Source: Setophaga petechia (taxonomy: Eukaryota > Chordata > Aves > Passeriformes > Parulidae). Taken from it: a stretch of 64,000 bases of DNA. The DNA is taken from NCBI GenBank assembly GCA_024362935.1, contig JANCRA010000004.1, forward strand, positions 25,163,121-25,227,120. The letters are read 5' to 3'. Each line of letters begins with the position of its first letter. The stretch's first letter is position 1. A program made the position numbers and the translations under genes. The notes beneath the pieces are model-generated. The model ran no database searches, had not been told where the DNA came from, and saw nothing but the letters and a program-made list of their open reading frames with translations. Of the stretch, positions 46,501 through 59,309 are shown one piece after another.

Positions 46501-49500
46501 ACAGATTTCATTTAAAAATGCCTTCCTTCCCTAGGAATAACTAAACACAGCTTCAGTGTCTTGAACTAAAGTAGAAGCACTACTCATGCAAGTCAAGCAG
46601 CTGTTTAACATTGAGTTTTAATAGAAAAGAAGGCAGAACAAAGACAAAAGCCATAGCAAAATTATTCAATTCTGTCGTGTAAAACTGAAGAATAATTCAT
46701 AGCACAGTTTCCATATCTCTTAGATTATTTTCAAGGCAGGAAGGAGAAAAACAAAATTCCAGCTAAAGAAATTTATTCACAAAATAACAAAAAAACACCC
46801 ACAGGGTATAAGGACACATCATAGTTATATGGCAATAACAACCCTGCAAATTAGACTGTATTAGCTTGATTTCTACACACAGGAAAAAAATTCATTTAGC
46901 TGATTGGTCTTTTCCACTGGGCAAGAAATTAATTTCAATGACTATGAATTGATTTGGAAGATTCTCATTGTTTAAGTTGTTTTTATGGAACACATCCTTC
47001 AGTGGAAAAAAGGTTGTTTCTCTTTACTTGAAATCCTCATGGATGAGAAGGAGATTCAGACAATATGTAATGCCTGTGAAGATTTCAGCAAGGACAAGAA
47101 CTTGAAAGTCATCACTCTCAATAACAGGAGGTGAAGTAGAGAAGCCTGAAGACTTGAAGACTTCAAGAAAGAAAAGGATAGATAATAAAAGGCAGCTGCC
47201 TCTACCATAAAGACTCTGAGTCCATGAATATAGTCATGTTACTATGGGGAACAGTTCTTTGTAAGGAATCTGACAGTCTTTTATTAATCAATTCACTGGC
47301 ACAAGCAGCCTTATTATAGACCTTCCTCTCTAGGCTGCAATCCCAGAAAAAAATTTCCAGGGAGAAAGTAGAAAAAGAAGTGTTACCCTCAGAGCTCTAG
47401 GAAGCATTTCAGGGAACAAGAGGATATTATTTTAAACAAGCCATATTCATTAAAGCCAGATGTTCAGAAACAGATGCATAAAGGCCATATCTGAGGAGCA
47501 AAATATATAGCCTGTTTTTTGACCAGGTTCAGAGTCCTCTGGTAGGAATTTACATATATGTACACATATTGGCTGTTCAGCCCTCCAGAAATTTGATCAG
47601 TGTTGAATATTCAACTGACCCTATATGCTGACTATAGCTGGTATTCTGTTTAATAATAATAATTGTTCTTTCTTGTTACTCTATCACAATGCCAAAATAG
47701 GTTGGGTTAAGTCCAAATACACAAGTACAGTTTTGAGCTTGCACCAGCACATGCCATTTATTCTTGGAAGTGCTCTGTGAAAGCCAAGCAACAGGACAAT
47801 GGCAAAAACAATTTTTGGCTTCATTTGAAGTCTTCTAGTTTGTGCATTTGAGCAAGGAAAAAAGAGACCTATCATGCCACATAAAGTTATGATGATTGCA
47901 AATAACAGCAGGCACGAGGATATTACCTCTTCATATACAGGAGGGACATGAAGCAGAGAAAAGATCCTCAAATTTCAAACACCAGGGCCAGCAGCACTGC
48001 AAGGACTTTGGGGAAGTTGGTTGCATTGAGCCTGACTGGGGATGTATAACTCTTGATTAAATTACACATATACACAGTGGCATTCCCAGGCATGGTATGG
48101 GAATGGAATAGCCCACTTCTGTGACAGTGAGGCATATATGAACAGTCTGTTCAGAATTATCCCTGGGCCTTTTGTTCTGCCAGGCTGTATCAGGAACAGC
48201 TTGAGGAGAAGCCTCATTGGAGTGGGCCAAATCCATGTCAATAAAGGCTATAAAACCCTCTGACCACAAACAACACCCCAGCAGCTGATGACCAAGCTAA
48301 ATTTCATTAGCATAACTATAACTAGGAGTTATTCCAGACTGCGCTTTGGGCAGGGCAACTAGGTAACAGAAGTTGTATGTGGACACAAAAGTACATATAT
48401 GCTGTAAAGGCAGTCTGTGTCTCGGGAACAGTAATACAAGTTCATTTGGAATCAGTCGGAATGGCAACCCCTGTCCAACTTTATCAGCATTTTCTACTGA
48501 TTAAAAACGTATGTTACATGGGAGCAAGAAAACAGAGAGCAGCAATGATTAAAAATAAAAAGGATTCAAACATTTGCAAATGGGTTCTGACTGGAAAATC
48601 CTAGTTTCACATTGAAAAATGTCCTCTGTACTGAGATGACAAGCTAAAGTCCAGGCTAAATAGTGTCTGGACTGAAGTAAGCCATTTTTTAGGATGTTTC
48701 ATCTGCCCAAAACTCAAAACGGTGCTCTCAGCTCTCTTTGTAATACTTGAGACTGTTATGCAGGCTGCCCTGCACACAACGCCTGAGAGACAGAGAGAGG
48801 TCTCAGATGATAGATACAAGGATGTCTCATTTATTATTTGTTAGCCAACTTGTAGGGAAATTAATCCTACAGAGTTTCCATAGCTCTCTATGGATATGCT
48901 TCAGGAGAATGAATAGTAGACATGGCACCACTTTTTCCTGCTTAGGTTCTTTACATCTATGACATGTGATTTACTTTTTTCAGAGTCAGATAAGGGATTT
49001 TTTTTGAGATAGAGAAAAGATGGATCAAGCAGACCTGTAAAAATTATTCATGTGGACACTTTCAAACACTAATGCAAGTTAAAAAGAGAGAAATAACTCT
49101 CAGAAATGCACTTTTTCTGCCTGAACTTGGAAATAACATCTTGGCCCTGTTGTTCTGTGAATATACATACACAAGCACAAACATGCTTAATACTGTCAGC
49201 ACAGCCATGTCATCACAGTTGTGAGAGGAGCCAGGTAAAGCCCATTCTATCTCAATATTTATGAGCATTTAAATTGCCATGTAATTTCATATTATTTAGT
49301 TTTTTGTGAGTTATATTGATAAAGCAGGCAGAAAGAATACAAAAGGCTCTCTGGCAGTCTGCTTGATGCCAGAACTGGAGAAACTATTCTTGAGTTGTTG
49401 AGAAAATCTGTGACCCAACCATTGCTGGAGATTCCAATTTTTTAGCCCAATGCCAAAAACTTTCAAAGCTTTAAATACGTTCTAAGAGTTGTTGTTAAAC

Positions 49501-52500
49501 ATTTGTAGTGAAAGAGGCTTGCTTTGTACTACACAGACTCCTCCATTAAACAAAAAAACAAAATTAAAACCTTAGCTTTTTCTTCACACACAGAGGGAGC
49601 CACACAAACCCCTTTGATTCCAAGCCTGGGCCTTAAAACATACACCTCAGTTTTTACTGTACAAGTAGATACACTAAACTCAGTAATCAGTATGGAGTTA
49701 GAGGTAAGCAGGAGGTCACTTCCAAAATAAACCAGTGGTTGTTGGCTGTCTGGATAGAAAAAGTCAACTCCTGGGTTAGGTGCTTGACATTTTCAGAATC
49801 TGATGCATATCCTGTGTGCCCATTCAGCTGGGCAATGGTATTCAGTGGTGATTGTAGAAGCCACACTGTAAAACAGGCAAAGTTTATCTCAATTTAGAAT
49901 TGATCTCTTGTATCATACCCACTTCAATGAAGGGTTATCTAATAGACGGGAGCAAAAGAGGCTTCAGGTTCATTATAACCATTACTATAGAAGCCTGACA
50001 TCCTGAGTCTTTCTGTCTGTATTTCTAACACCTTTCATCTGCTTAAGCAGTTACTTAACTATCTACCTAAAAGACCAGTTTGCATATGGCCACTAGAGTG
50101 TGACATGCATGAGTCTGGCCCTACACATCATGAAAAAGAAAGTTGCTTTTCTAGCAAATAAATAAACGTTGTGACCATCAAGATTGGTAAAACCTACAGA
50201 AAAATCTTCTACCATAAGTACATTTGGCATACTGCAGCCATATTCTAGACCTACAGATGCCTAAAGACTACTTCAAAGAGATGAGAATAAAACATGATGA
50301 GGAGGACAACTGCAATGGTTATTTAACTTGGCACCCTTTGCCCACAAGCTGCCCTCCCCTGCATGATGGAGATGATGCAGGGGCCATACTGAAACATAAA
50401 AACACCTGTTTGTGATATGTATTCCTTATATTAAAAACCATTCTCTTCTCTGACAGTCTGGTGGAAGATGACTTCTCACTAATCTGCATTGAATGTAGAA
50501 CTGGTTGCTGACTATTCAGTGGTTTTTCTCCAGCTGCAGTTTTTGTCTTTTCTTTATCTTCTCTCTCAGAGCCTTTCTACTTACACCAAGTCTCTGGGTT
50601 TGACTAGATCATTGACAAATTATTCATCATAGAGGGAAGAGCTGATGAAGGAATAATCTCATATTCACTCAGATGTATAAGATCTTATGAGTGAAGAACC
50701 AGTATTCAAAATCTGTACCTTAAATTGTCCTGAAAGCAGCTTGCATTCTTAATTTACTTTAGCATTTATACACACACACACAAGAGAGACATATGCCATG
50801 GTAAGAACCTCAACATTAAATGACTACGTTCAGAACTCTACCAGGTATTTTCGCTGCTTGATCTAGTAAAATAACAGGGTTTGCACATTTGCCCGTGCAG
50901 AATCCAGAGATAAATGCTTTACCATCAAGTCTGTCACCAAGGCACAGCTGTCAGGGATTCAGCCTCAAAATAATGTTATCTGGAAAAATGCATCTATATG
51001 CCCACTCTTGGCATAAGCCCCCTATTTGACCTTTCCTATGCAGAATGTAGCATTTTATATACCAATTATTTTAGCAAATAGACGATCAATGGCTTAGCAT
51101 AGGTATTCATTTACTCGCCTTTTAGACTTCTGCCCACTGGGCTAGAAATCAGCAAATGCCTATGTCCTTAGCATTTTTATCTCTGACAAAGCCAAGTAAT
51201 TACAATGTTTTTCTTATTTTTGTCAATATAAAACATTTCCTTAGAACTCCAAATGGACGTGAAACATCACAGTCCTAGAAAGACATGTTCCCTGCTCAGA
51301 GAGCGGTGAAAATGGAAGTCATGCATCACGCACAAAACATAAAAACATTTTGGCCAGTACCGGATGACTTCTCAGACACTCCAGAAAACACTGTTTATCG
51401 CTCCTCCAGTTACTTCAAACATTTCTCAGGCAACAGCAAGGCTTAATTCAAGACCTGGAAACTACATTCTTCTCTGCAGCAGTTATCTTCCATTATTAGC
51501 AGCTTTCAGTCACCAGAACAAAGTCACACATCCTCTGGTCATGAAATCATAGTTTCAGGATCACAGGAGTATACCCTATCCCACTGCACTGGAGCATCCA
51601 TCTCAGTCTTAGCTCTCCATTAGATTTTTAGATTCTTCTCAGTTCGACCCTTTTGGTACAAGAAAACTAACTATAAGATGAAAGATAAACAATTGGGCTA
51701 TTTATTTCCTATTTATTTTGAGAATCTAAGTTTTTGGTTTTGACTGAGGACAGATTATTCAAACTATGAAATAGCTGCCAAATTGATCATGAATGGCATT
51801 TAGCTGGCAAAGGGTGTATTGCTGCCAAATGCTCAACACACTGGGCATATTGTATTTGTACCATCTGGGAGAGTAAACAGTGACAGGAAATAACCACAAA
51901 CAGGTGTTAATGTTAGCCCCTTAAGGGTCATTAATGAAGTATGGCATTGAAAGAGCCCACACACAAGTCCTGGCAACTGGAGAAAGTGGGATTCCAGGGA
52001 GTGTAAGAGTTTATTAATTTGTCACACACAAAAAATCTGTTCTTGATTGCATCTCCTCTACATGTTTTTTCCCTCTTGCCACACCACATCCTTCAGCTGA
52101 TCTTCCTTTTCAATATTCCTTCCTTTTCCCTTTTTGGCAACAAGTTGTATGCTTAGCCCAGTCAACCAAGACAATCACAGTCCTGAATTACTCATCTTTT
52201 TCAGAAAGCCTATCAGCCTCTAAAGACAACTCCATGCTTTCATACATCCTTCAGAAAAGAAATACTGTCTCAATTCTTCTCTAGACATTTTCAGAGACAT
52301 TTCCATATTCACTAAAATAAAAGGCCTCTGGCTTCTACAAGGTGTGATCCATATCACACTACATCACTGTTTCCCCAGTGCATCTCCAAGGCTGCTTGCC
52401 CTGTCCCAGAAGAGACCTGAGAAGAGGTGCATGACAGTGACACTGCCTGCTTTTACAATAGTGTCACACAACTTCAGAACAGAGAAGGTCTAGATCACCA

Positions 52501-55500
52501 CATGGAAATGCAATGCATACTGTGAGGTGGATCTATCCTGACACATAACTAGCCACATCCTTTTGAAACATCAAAGCAGAATATATGGAGTATAGCCCTT
52601 TATCTTCACAGAAGGCTACTAGATTTCCAAAGTAAATGTTAATACTTAACACAAAGTCATTTAATACAAAACCAAACACAAACAAAAAATAATTAGGGAT
52701 AAAGTATAAAGGAAAACAGACTAATCTCCAGCTACTTTCCTACTCTCTGTCTTATCCTATGCAAAACCACACATTTTCCCAAAAGGACTGTTTTCAGACA
52801 AATGTCATCTGGCTAATATGTAGTGTTAATGATGCCTCAGAAGAACATAAGAGACAGAAAGATGGAAGAGTAGGCCATGGAGCCCTTTTCTTTAGGAGGC
52901 AGACCCCGAATCATGAATTTCACACTGCAAAACTTCAGACTCTCTCTAATTCAGGCTATTAGTATTACAAAGAACCCAGGTGGGCATGTGAATTTAGCCA
53001 TTCACTAATAATGAAGCCTAACTGCTGAATAGATTAAATGTTTCCAAAGATACTCTCAGTGATTCCAGCTAGTGTTTAACAGTAGGGAAGGAGAATATTT
53101 TAAAGGCCAGAAAAGAGTTCCCTTTCTTTACTTCTTTGTTAAAACAGTACATGAAGCACAGTCATAGATATACAATTCAAGAGCTGACCACAAAATTAGG
53201 ATGTGTAACAACTGCTAGCACAGAATTGCTGTCGCTGTTTAACTCTGCATGGCTGTGTACAACACTCCCCACCTGCAGTCCTTGGGCTTTGCACCAGTAT
53301 GTGTCAGAGCACCACAGGATCAGAAATGCAGCCATGCCAAATTCCATTTTGAGAGAAAAGAAAGTAAAAACAGTAGGAGAGTGTTTGGGCTTATTTGGGG
53401 GAGTCACTGGAGCTATGCCTGCAAAGATCACAGCCCCAGACTTCCAGACACTGGCCAGTGCCCAATGCCTTCTTGTTACTTGAACTAAACAGATGCATAC
53501 TTTCTTACACAGGTCATTTTCTAAACTAAATACTTTAAGAAATTAAGCCTATGCCTTTCTATAAAATTGCAGCTCACCAGCTCTTCATTAATTATAACCA
53601 GTGGGGAAAGGAAACAAAATGGAACTTAAAGGAAATTAAATAAATATTTAAAGGGAGAAATCTGTTTGCATCACACCATTCCTGCAGTTCTGATATCTGG
53701 TTTATTTCCACCTCGAACAATGTTAGATTATTCCTGCATCAGTATTTTGGCTTTCTTCAGTTACTCTTACAACCTCTTTTCCATATATGAAGTTAAATTA
53801 AACTCAGGAAAATCCAATGCTCTTCAGTGTAAAATCTTCAGGTAGAAGCTAAGAATACTAAGGTTGTTAAAACTTGGCCCCTTTGTGCAGATTCTACTCT
53901 GCTGTTTTTAAGCATTTGAGTATAGTCTGTTTTTCCAAATTGCCTCTGCAAAATTCAGGGTAGAGAACAGATAGTTTGGGAATGCAGGAAAGCTATCCAG
54001 TAAATAAGGCTGCTGTCTCCAGAACCCCTAAATTATTTGTTGTAGGATCTGGAAAAGTCATAGATAATAAGGCAAGAAGAAGAATGACTGCAGATCACAA
54101 ATCTGAGTGAGTTGAGTGCTTAACTTTGGAGCATAAAATTTCTTGTAATGTTACTAACTTTGCTCTTTTGCTGCAAAAATAGAAATTCCAGACCATATGG
54201 ATTCTTGTTCGGGGCTAAAAGAGCCCAAGTATGCTCTTGCTGTTCTGTGGGCCTCATACTGGTATACATTATGGGCAGCTGAAAAGATGTGACAGAGGAT
54301 ACAGAACCCTCAGTGCAAGCTGAGATCTCTAGGCAAAATTCAGCTCAGAGCCCCAAAAAAGATTTTATTGAGCAAGCACAAATCAAGTTTCTTCAAAGGT
54401 ACAACCTGACCAGATCAAGTCTAGAGAAAGCACCATCTGGCAAAAGAGCAATCTACCTGCCACGTCAAGAACTTTTCTAGAAAGCATGCAGGTCTTCTCA
54501 ATAACAACAAAGGATGTTTATTCTCCTGTACATATTCCCAGAAAAGGCAGACCTTCTTGAGCTTAAACTTTAGATTCATATCAGCCCCAACCAGACACAT
54601 AACACAGAATAGTTCTCCTCACAAGGTGTGAAGTTTCTGGCAACCGAAAACAGTATCTCAGAGAACAGCGGCAGTCATATTGGAAGTATGACATAGCTAA
54701 AGAAACTACTCTTTCAAATAAAGGTTTTTCACAATTTGCCACTGGCAAAGTTTGTGTATTTTAATGAAATTTGTAATACACAATTTACAGTATATAAGCA
54801 AAACAGTGAAGAGTTAGATACTGAAGTACATCTTAAAGTAAGTTTAATCAAAGAAAAAATGACGGTCAGCTTTCATGAAATTAGACCTTGTATATGCTGA
54901 TGGAGAGATAAGAAATCACCAGACTCATGGTCCACATTAATCAAGTGTTCCACTGACAATGTGTTCTATTTTCATCAATGTTTTGCAATATTCTCTGTGC
55001 AGCCTTAATGCACATAGTTCTCCTTACAGATATAAAATAAGCATCTTCCCTGTAAAGAAATATAGACTTTGCGCAGAATTTGCTTCAAATTTCTCATAAA
55101 AAGGTTAACTCTGTCCTCAGGAGATCTAGTCTTCTTGTTTCAACTTGCATAGATTTTTAGAAATCTTTTATCCATTCTAGAACAGTAATTAAATTTTTGA
55201 TAAAATATATCAAGTGTCCCTCAGAATACATTCACACAAATATCTTGTAAATATTTTAAGCCAGCTGGGAGAGCACTGATTAAAAACTAGGTCAGAGTGA
55301 TTCTCAGAACTGGCCACATCAACTGAGATTCTCAAACCCAAACTGTCTGAAATTCTACTTCATAATTATGACAAAAAAAGTCTGGACTTACACTATGACT
55401 GTACCATCAGGGGAGATACAAGCCAAACTATGCAGTGACACCCAAGAAAAATCAGTATATACTGTTTTGTGAAGCAGCAGTTACTTTCCACCTTCTGAAA

Positions 55501-56880
55501 TTAACAGTCAAGGAGTCAAAGCAGACGGAAAAGAGAATGCAGGAAAGGGCAGAAAGGCCTGCGAGGGCTGATTAACTGACAAGATATAAAGAACTTGATT
55601 CTTGTGAATCTGCAGCTGTTAAGTCATTCAGGTAAAGGTAGCCTAATTCTCCACAATAACCAATGCAGCAGTAAATTTTAAAGGAGCAAGAGTAATTTAT
55701 TAGTGGGGTACAGAATGGTATAAACAGGATTTACTGGTAATTGCCTCAGAAAGGCCAAGAGTTTATGGGCATCAGAACCAAGTATTCTTTTCTTCTCAGA
55801 GAGTTAAACTGTCATAGCAGAATTTAGACAAAAGCATGTGGTGGCATAATGTAGAGAAATTTGACCCACGACTGTATTTCTTCACAGTCATGAAGTAGAG
55901 AATACCAGTAACTATCACATGTCAGTTGGTGAGGAAGAGGTGTTACCCTGGCTCCTCCGCTTGGCTCCCCTGTATGCAGTCTCACTCTGACAGAAGCCTT
56001 TCCAGACAGCAGAGTCCACAGCTAAAACCCTCAGGTCACACTTCTTCATACACTGAAGACAAAAGATGTGACAACAACAGACAGTCCTCTCCAGTCCTGC
56101 ACTGGGCCAAAGAACACTTGCTTTCATCTATAAACAACAAATAACATGATATGAACCTGCCTGAAAACACAAAAAACTAATCTGGATACATGGAATTGCA
56201 ATTAGAATAGAACTCTTATTGTTCAGAAAGCCTGAATGCCTGGAAAATAAATGTATTTTGTTTAAATTCTGTCCTTAGTTTCAATGCCACCTGGACAAAA
56301 ATTTAGCTAAATTAAACAATCTAAAGAAACACCAGTACTCAGCTGCAGTACCAGAATATGCCAACAGCACCACTCTGTGGATGAACGGTGAACATTCGGT
56401 AGACTCACAAGTTGCCTTTCCAACCCTTAGATCAATCACGCTAAAGAAAAATGCAAATACATTTTTATATATACATATATATGGCTGTTGCCTTGGTATA
56501 AACCTGGCCTCACTAGAATTTAATGAACTACCTTATTTTTACAGCAATGTAATTGAGAGTATAAACTGGTTTGCTCAGGTCACGTATGTGGCATGCCTTC
56601 TACTCATTTCCCATAATTTCTTTCAGTATCAGTGAGAGAGGCTGCATGTCCTGAATTCGTAACAGATGCCTTATACTGTACCAAAATGAGAACTTTACTC
56701 TGAATCCCATCCTAGATTTACACCTGAAGCTTCTCATTAGTGGTAGCTGCAGCAGAATCCATGAAAGGCAGCTCAAAGTACAGTAGGAAATCAGCAAATT
56801 TAAATACTTAAGCCAATCTTCAACTGAATTCCTTGGATCTGGAAAATAGTGGGCTAAAAGGAGCTTTTTTTCCAGGTCTG
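40510..56880. other. Long gene-free AT-rich stretch
   Basis: In 16 kb I find no nameable repeat and no exon that I can defend. Frames are 60-115 codons. The most protein-like are minus 42822-42508 (Ser/Pro-rich, ends ASSPYPF, no ATG at its upstream end), minus 47971-47684 (a hydrophobic segment) and minus 56127-55947 (open between splice-like AG and GT). A CA run occurs at about 50770-50782 and A-runs at several places. No CR1 3' tail or clear LTR terminus was seen. Confidence 0.45.
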
Positions 56881-56894
56881 GGAATAAATGAGGG

Positions 56895-57803
56895 CTGAGA
56901 CTGGGGGATGAAACTGTGGTTGACCATAGAGTTCCATCTTAGGGTCCATGCTCTTCAACATCCTGGACAAAGGACTGGAAGGGGTACTAAGCTCACAGAC
57001 TATACAAAACTGAGAGGAGATGTTGACTCCCTTGAGGGCAGGGAGGCCCTGCAGAGAGACCTCAACAAATTAGAGAACCTGGGAAATTACCAACCATACG
57101 AAGATCAACAGGGGAGAAAGTGCTGGATTCAGCACCTGGGATGAGGCAACCCTGGATGTATGGACTGGAAATGAGATGCTGGAAAGCAGTGCCATAGAAA
57201 GGGACCTGGGAGTCCTGGTCATGAGCCAGCAGTGCCCTGGCAGCCAAGAGGACCAACCCTGTCCTGGGGGGGCACCAGGCACAGCATCTCCAGCTTGGCA
57301 AGGGAGGGGATTTTACCGCTCTGTTCTGCACTGGGGTGGCATCACCTTGAGTGCTGGGGGTAGTTTTGAGTGCCACAACATGAGAAAGATATTAAAGGTA
57401 ATAATTAATTTAAGGTAAAAGGGCCTTAAGGGGAAGGTGTACAAGGAGCAGGTATGATCACTTGATCTGCTCAGCCCAGAGGAGACTGAGGACAGACCTC
57501 ACTGCAGTTACAATTTCCCTGTGAGAGGAGAGGAGGGGCAGGCACTGATCTCTTCCCTGTGGCAACCAGTGACAGGACTTGAGGGAATGGCCTGAAGTTG
57601 TATCAGGGGATGCTTAGGCTGGATATCGAGAAAGGTTCCTCACCCACAGGGTAGTCGAGCACTGGAACAAGATCCCCAAGGAAGTGGTCACAGCTCTCAG
57701 TGTTCTTAGGCAAGCAGTGTGACTCCTGGGGCTCGTCCTGGGCAGGGCCAGTTGTATTCAATGATCTTTGTGGGTCCCTTCAGTTTATTCTGTGTTTCTG
57801 TGA
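56895..57803 (+). pseudogene. CR1 LINE, 5'-truncated, sense orientation
   Basis: About 910 bp of the 3' end of a songbird CR1. It includes the end of the ORF2 reverse transcriptase: LGPMLFNIL (about 56943-56968), then LTDYTKL at the catalytic box where FADDTKL is usual, and ERDLGVLV near 57190. The conserved 3' UTR follows ('ggggcaccaggcacagcatc', 'gcaggcactgatctcttccc', 'gatctttgtgggtcccttc'), ending in two decayed 8-bp tail units (ttctgtgt, ttctgtga). Frameshifts and stops break the frame and a short deletion lies near 57690. The catalytic Asp is replaced by Tyr, so it is dead. Confidence 0.92.
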
Positions 57804-58156
57804 ACATAAAGAACTACAAAATTTTCTCTTGAGACTAACTGCCTCCCTAAATTGGACACTCCAGCCTGACAGCCAGCTGTCTGGACTCAAGATAGAGTTG
57901 AACAGATGTCAGCCAGTAATCCCACCTGATGGAGCTCAGTGATACATAAGTATTTCCTACTTTCCCATCTCTAGCACAGCAGCTTTAAGTAGGGAGTTCA
58001 TCCAAAATGAATGCAGGGCTCTGTGCTGTCTTGACACTGTCTCTGTGCATCCTGTGGTAAATATCACACTAAAAAAAAGGGGTGGCTACAGTTGTTAAAA
58101 GGTTGTGCTTTTACAAACAAATCTTACCACCTGCGCCATGCTCAACCTGACTTTAC

Positions 58157-58440
58157 AGAATGACAGAATACACCGAGTTGGAAAGCAGCCACAAGAACCA
58201 TGTAATTATCACTGGCCCTACACAGAGCACCACCCCCAAGAGTCACACCATGCACTGGGAGCACTGTCCTAATGTTTTGTGTACTCTGTCAGGCTGGTGC
58301 GGTGACCATTTCACTGGGGAGCTGTTCCGGTGCCCAAACACCATCTGGGTGAAAAATCCTTTCCTAATATCCAACCTAACCCTCCCCTGACACAGCTTCA
58401 GGCCATTCCCTCAGGTAACTAGTCATCAGTCAGGCCTGAG
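58157..58440 (-). mobile_element. CR1 LINE 3'-end fragment, antisense
   Basis: From 'acagaatgacagaataca' at 58158 the sequence follows the reverse complement of a CR1 3' end: 'gagttggaaag', 'cacccccaagagtcacacc', 'tttcctaatatccaacct' and 'cacagcttcaggccattccc'. It appears to be the same subfamily as the sense copy at 56.9-57.8 kb. Its 3' tail is on the left, so the two copies face each other tail to tail across about 350 bp. No coding part remains. Confidence 0.92.
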
Positions 58441-58779
58441 CACCTTGAGAAACCAGCGCAAAAATAATTGTTCCTGAACATGCCTAAATTCTGGTTGTCT
58501 ATCAAGTGCAGTGTATGCTCATGTATTATTTAAGCAGTGATTATCTCCTGGGCTCCCAAGATCATAGGCAAAAATGACAGGAAGGAAAACCCACTCTACC
58601 ATTAGATCATACATGGCCTATTAGTTTCTGCCTGTAAGCTTTAAGGAAACAGGCAAAAAACCTCAAAACCAAAAGTCAATACCAAAACAACAACAAAAAA
58701 CAAAAGCAACAAACCCCACTGGAAAAAGCCACCACCGGTACTTTGTTTAAATTGTTAATTATTGTTCTCTCGGCTGAGC

Positions 58780-59300
58780 TTTTCCCCGACACAAACGACT
58801 CCCCAGCTGGCTCTGGCGTGCGCTGCTCCGGGCGGCGCAGAGCGATGAAAGGAGAGGAGGGAGGGCTGCAAGTGCTGCGTGTCCCCCTCTTACCCCTTCG
58901 CCTCCCGCCACCCGGAGCGCCTTTTGCCTGGGGCAGGTGCTTGTCAGCTACACAGCAGTCCCTCAACTCCCTCCTCACGGCAGCGCAGCCTAAGCCTCCG
59001 TCAGGAGGGTCTGCGAGCGCCCATGCCGACACAACTCCCTCCCTCTCCGCCGCCATTTTAAGGCCTCAGAGGGGAGCTGAGGAAGCCGCTGCGGCCCTGG
59101 CCCTGCCCTCACAGGGGCAGCGGACGCGTCTCCGGCTTGGGGGCTGCGGTGGCCGGCTTTTTGTTCCCGAGTTCTGGCTTGGGTGTTAAAATTAAATAGT
59201 GTTGTTTCTTGTAGTGGCGCCGTCCGGCGTTAGTGTCTGGCCTGAAGGCAGCAGTGAGCTCCTCACGGCAGGTTGCCTGAGGAGGGCAGCACGTTTTCCA
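58780..59300. promoter_or_regulatory. CpG island, likely promoter
   Basis: GC content and CpG density rise abruptly from about 58780 to 59300, with GGGCGGCGC, GACGCGTCTCCGG and GCGCCGTCCGGCG stretches. A GCCGCCATTTT box at 59049-59059 is a YY1-type site, usually found at or just downstream of vertebrate start sites. This is the best promoter candidate in the window. Either direction is possible; the YY1 orientation and ATG context favour minus-strand transcription. The two CR1 copies end about 340 bp to its left. Confidence 0.75.
58894..59056 (-). CDS. Candidate first coding exon from the CpG island (unidentified)
   Basis: On the minus strand, ATGGCGGCGGAG begins at 59056 after CCTTAAA, with A at -3 and G at +4. 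ATGGCGGC is the core of the YY1/TISU start element. The frame encodes about 54 residues starting MAAEREGVVSAWALADPPDG, then a C-x9-C pair (CAAVRRELRDC), and reaches a splice donor GGTAAG after 58894. I do not recognise the protein. The C-x9-C resembles small mitochondrial intermembrane proteins but one pair is weak evidence. No following exon could be identified, and the candidate exon near 56.1 kb is out of phase with it. It may be 5' UTR sequence with a chance frame. Confidence 0.3.
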
Positions 59301-59309
59301 TTATGCTGA

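Noticed and set aside
47684..47971. Hydrophobic minus-strand frame resembling a membrane segment
   Set aside because: No start context, no flanking splice signals I trust, and no family resemblance; T-rich sequence readily encodes hydrophobic residues.
48230..48290. AATAAA and TATAAAA close together, suggestive of another LTR
   Set aside because: The order is reversed for a plus-strand LTR (poly-A signal before TATA) and no termini or family features are visible.
55947..56127. Minus-strand 181-nt open segment flanked by TTTATAG acceptor and GTAACA donor
   Set aside because: The peptide is not recognisable, the donor is weak, and the phase does not continue the candidate first exon (that frame meets a TGA). 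Chance is likely.
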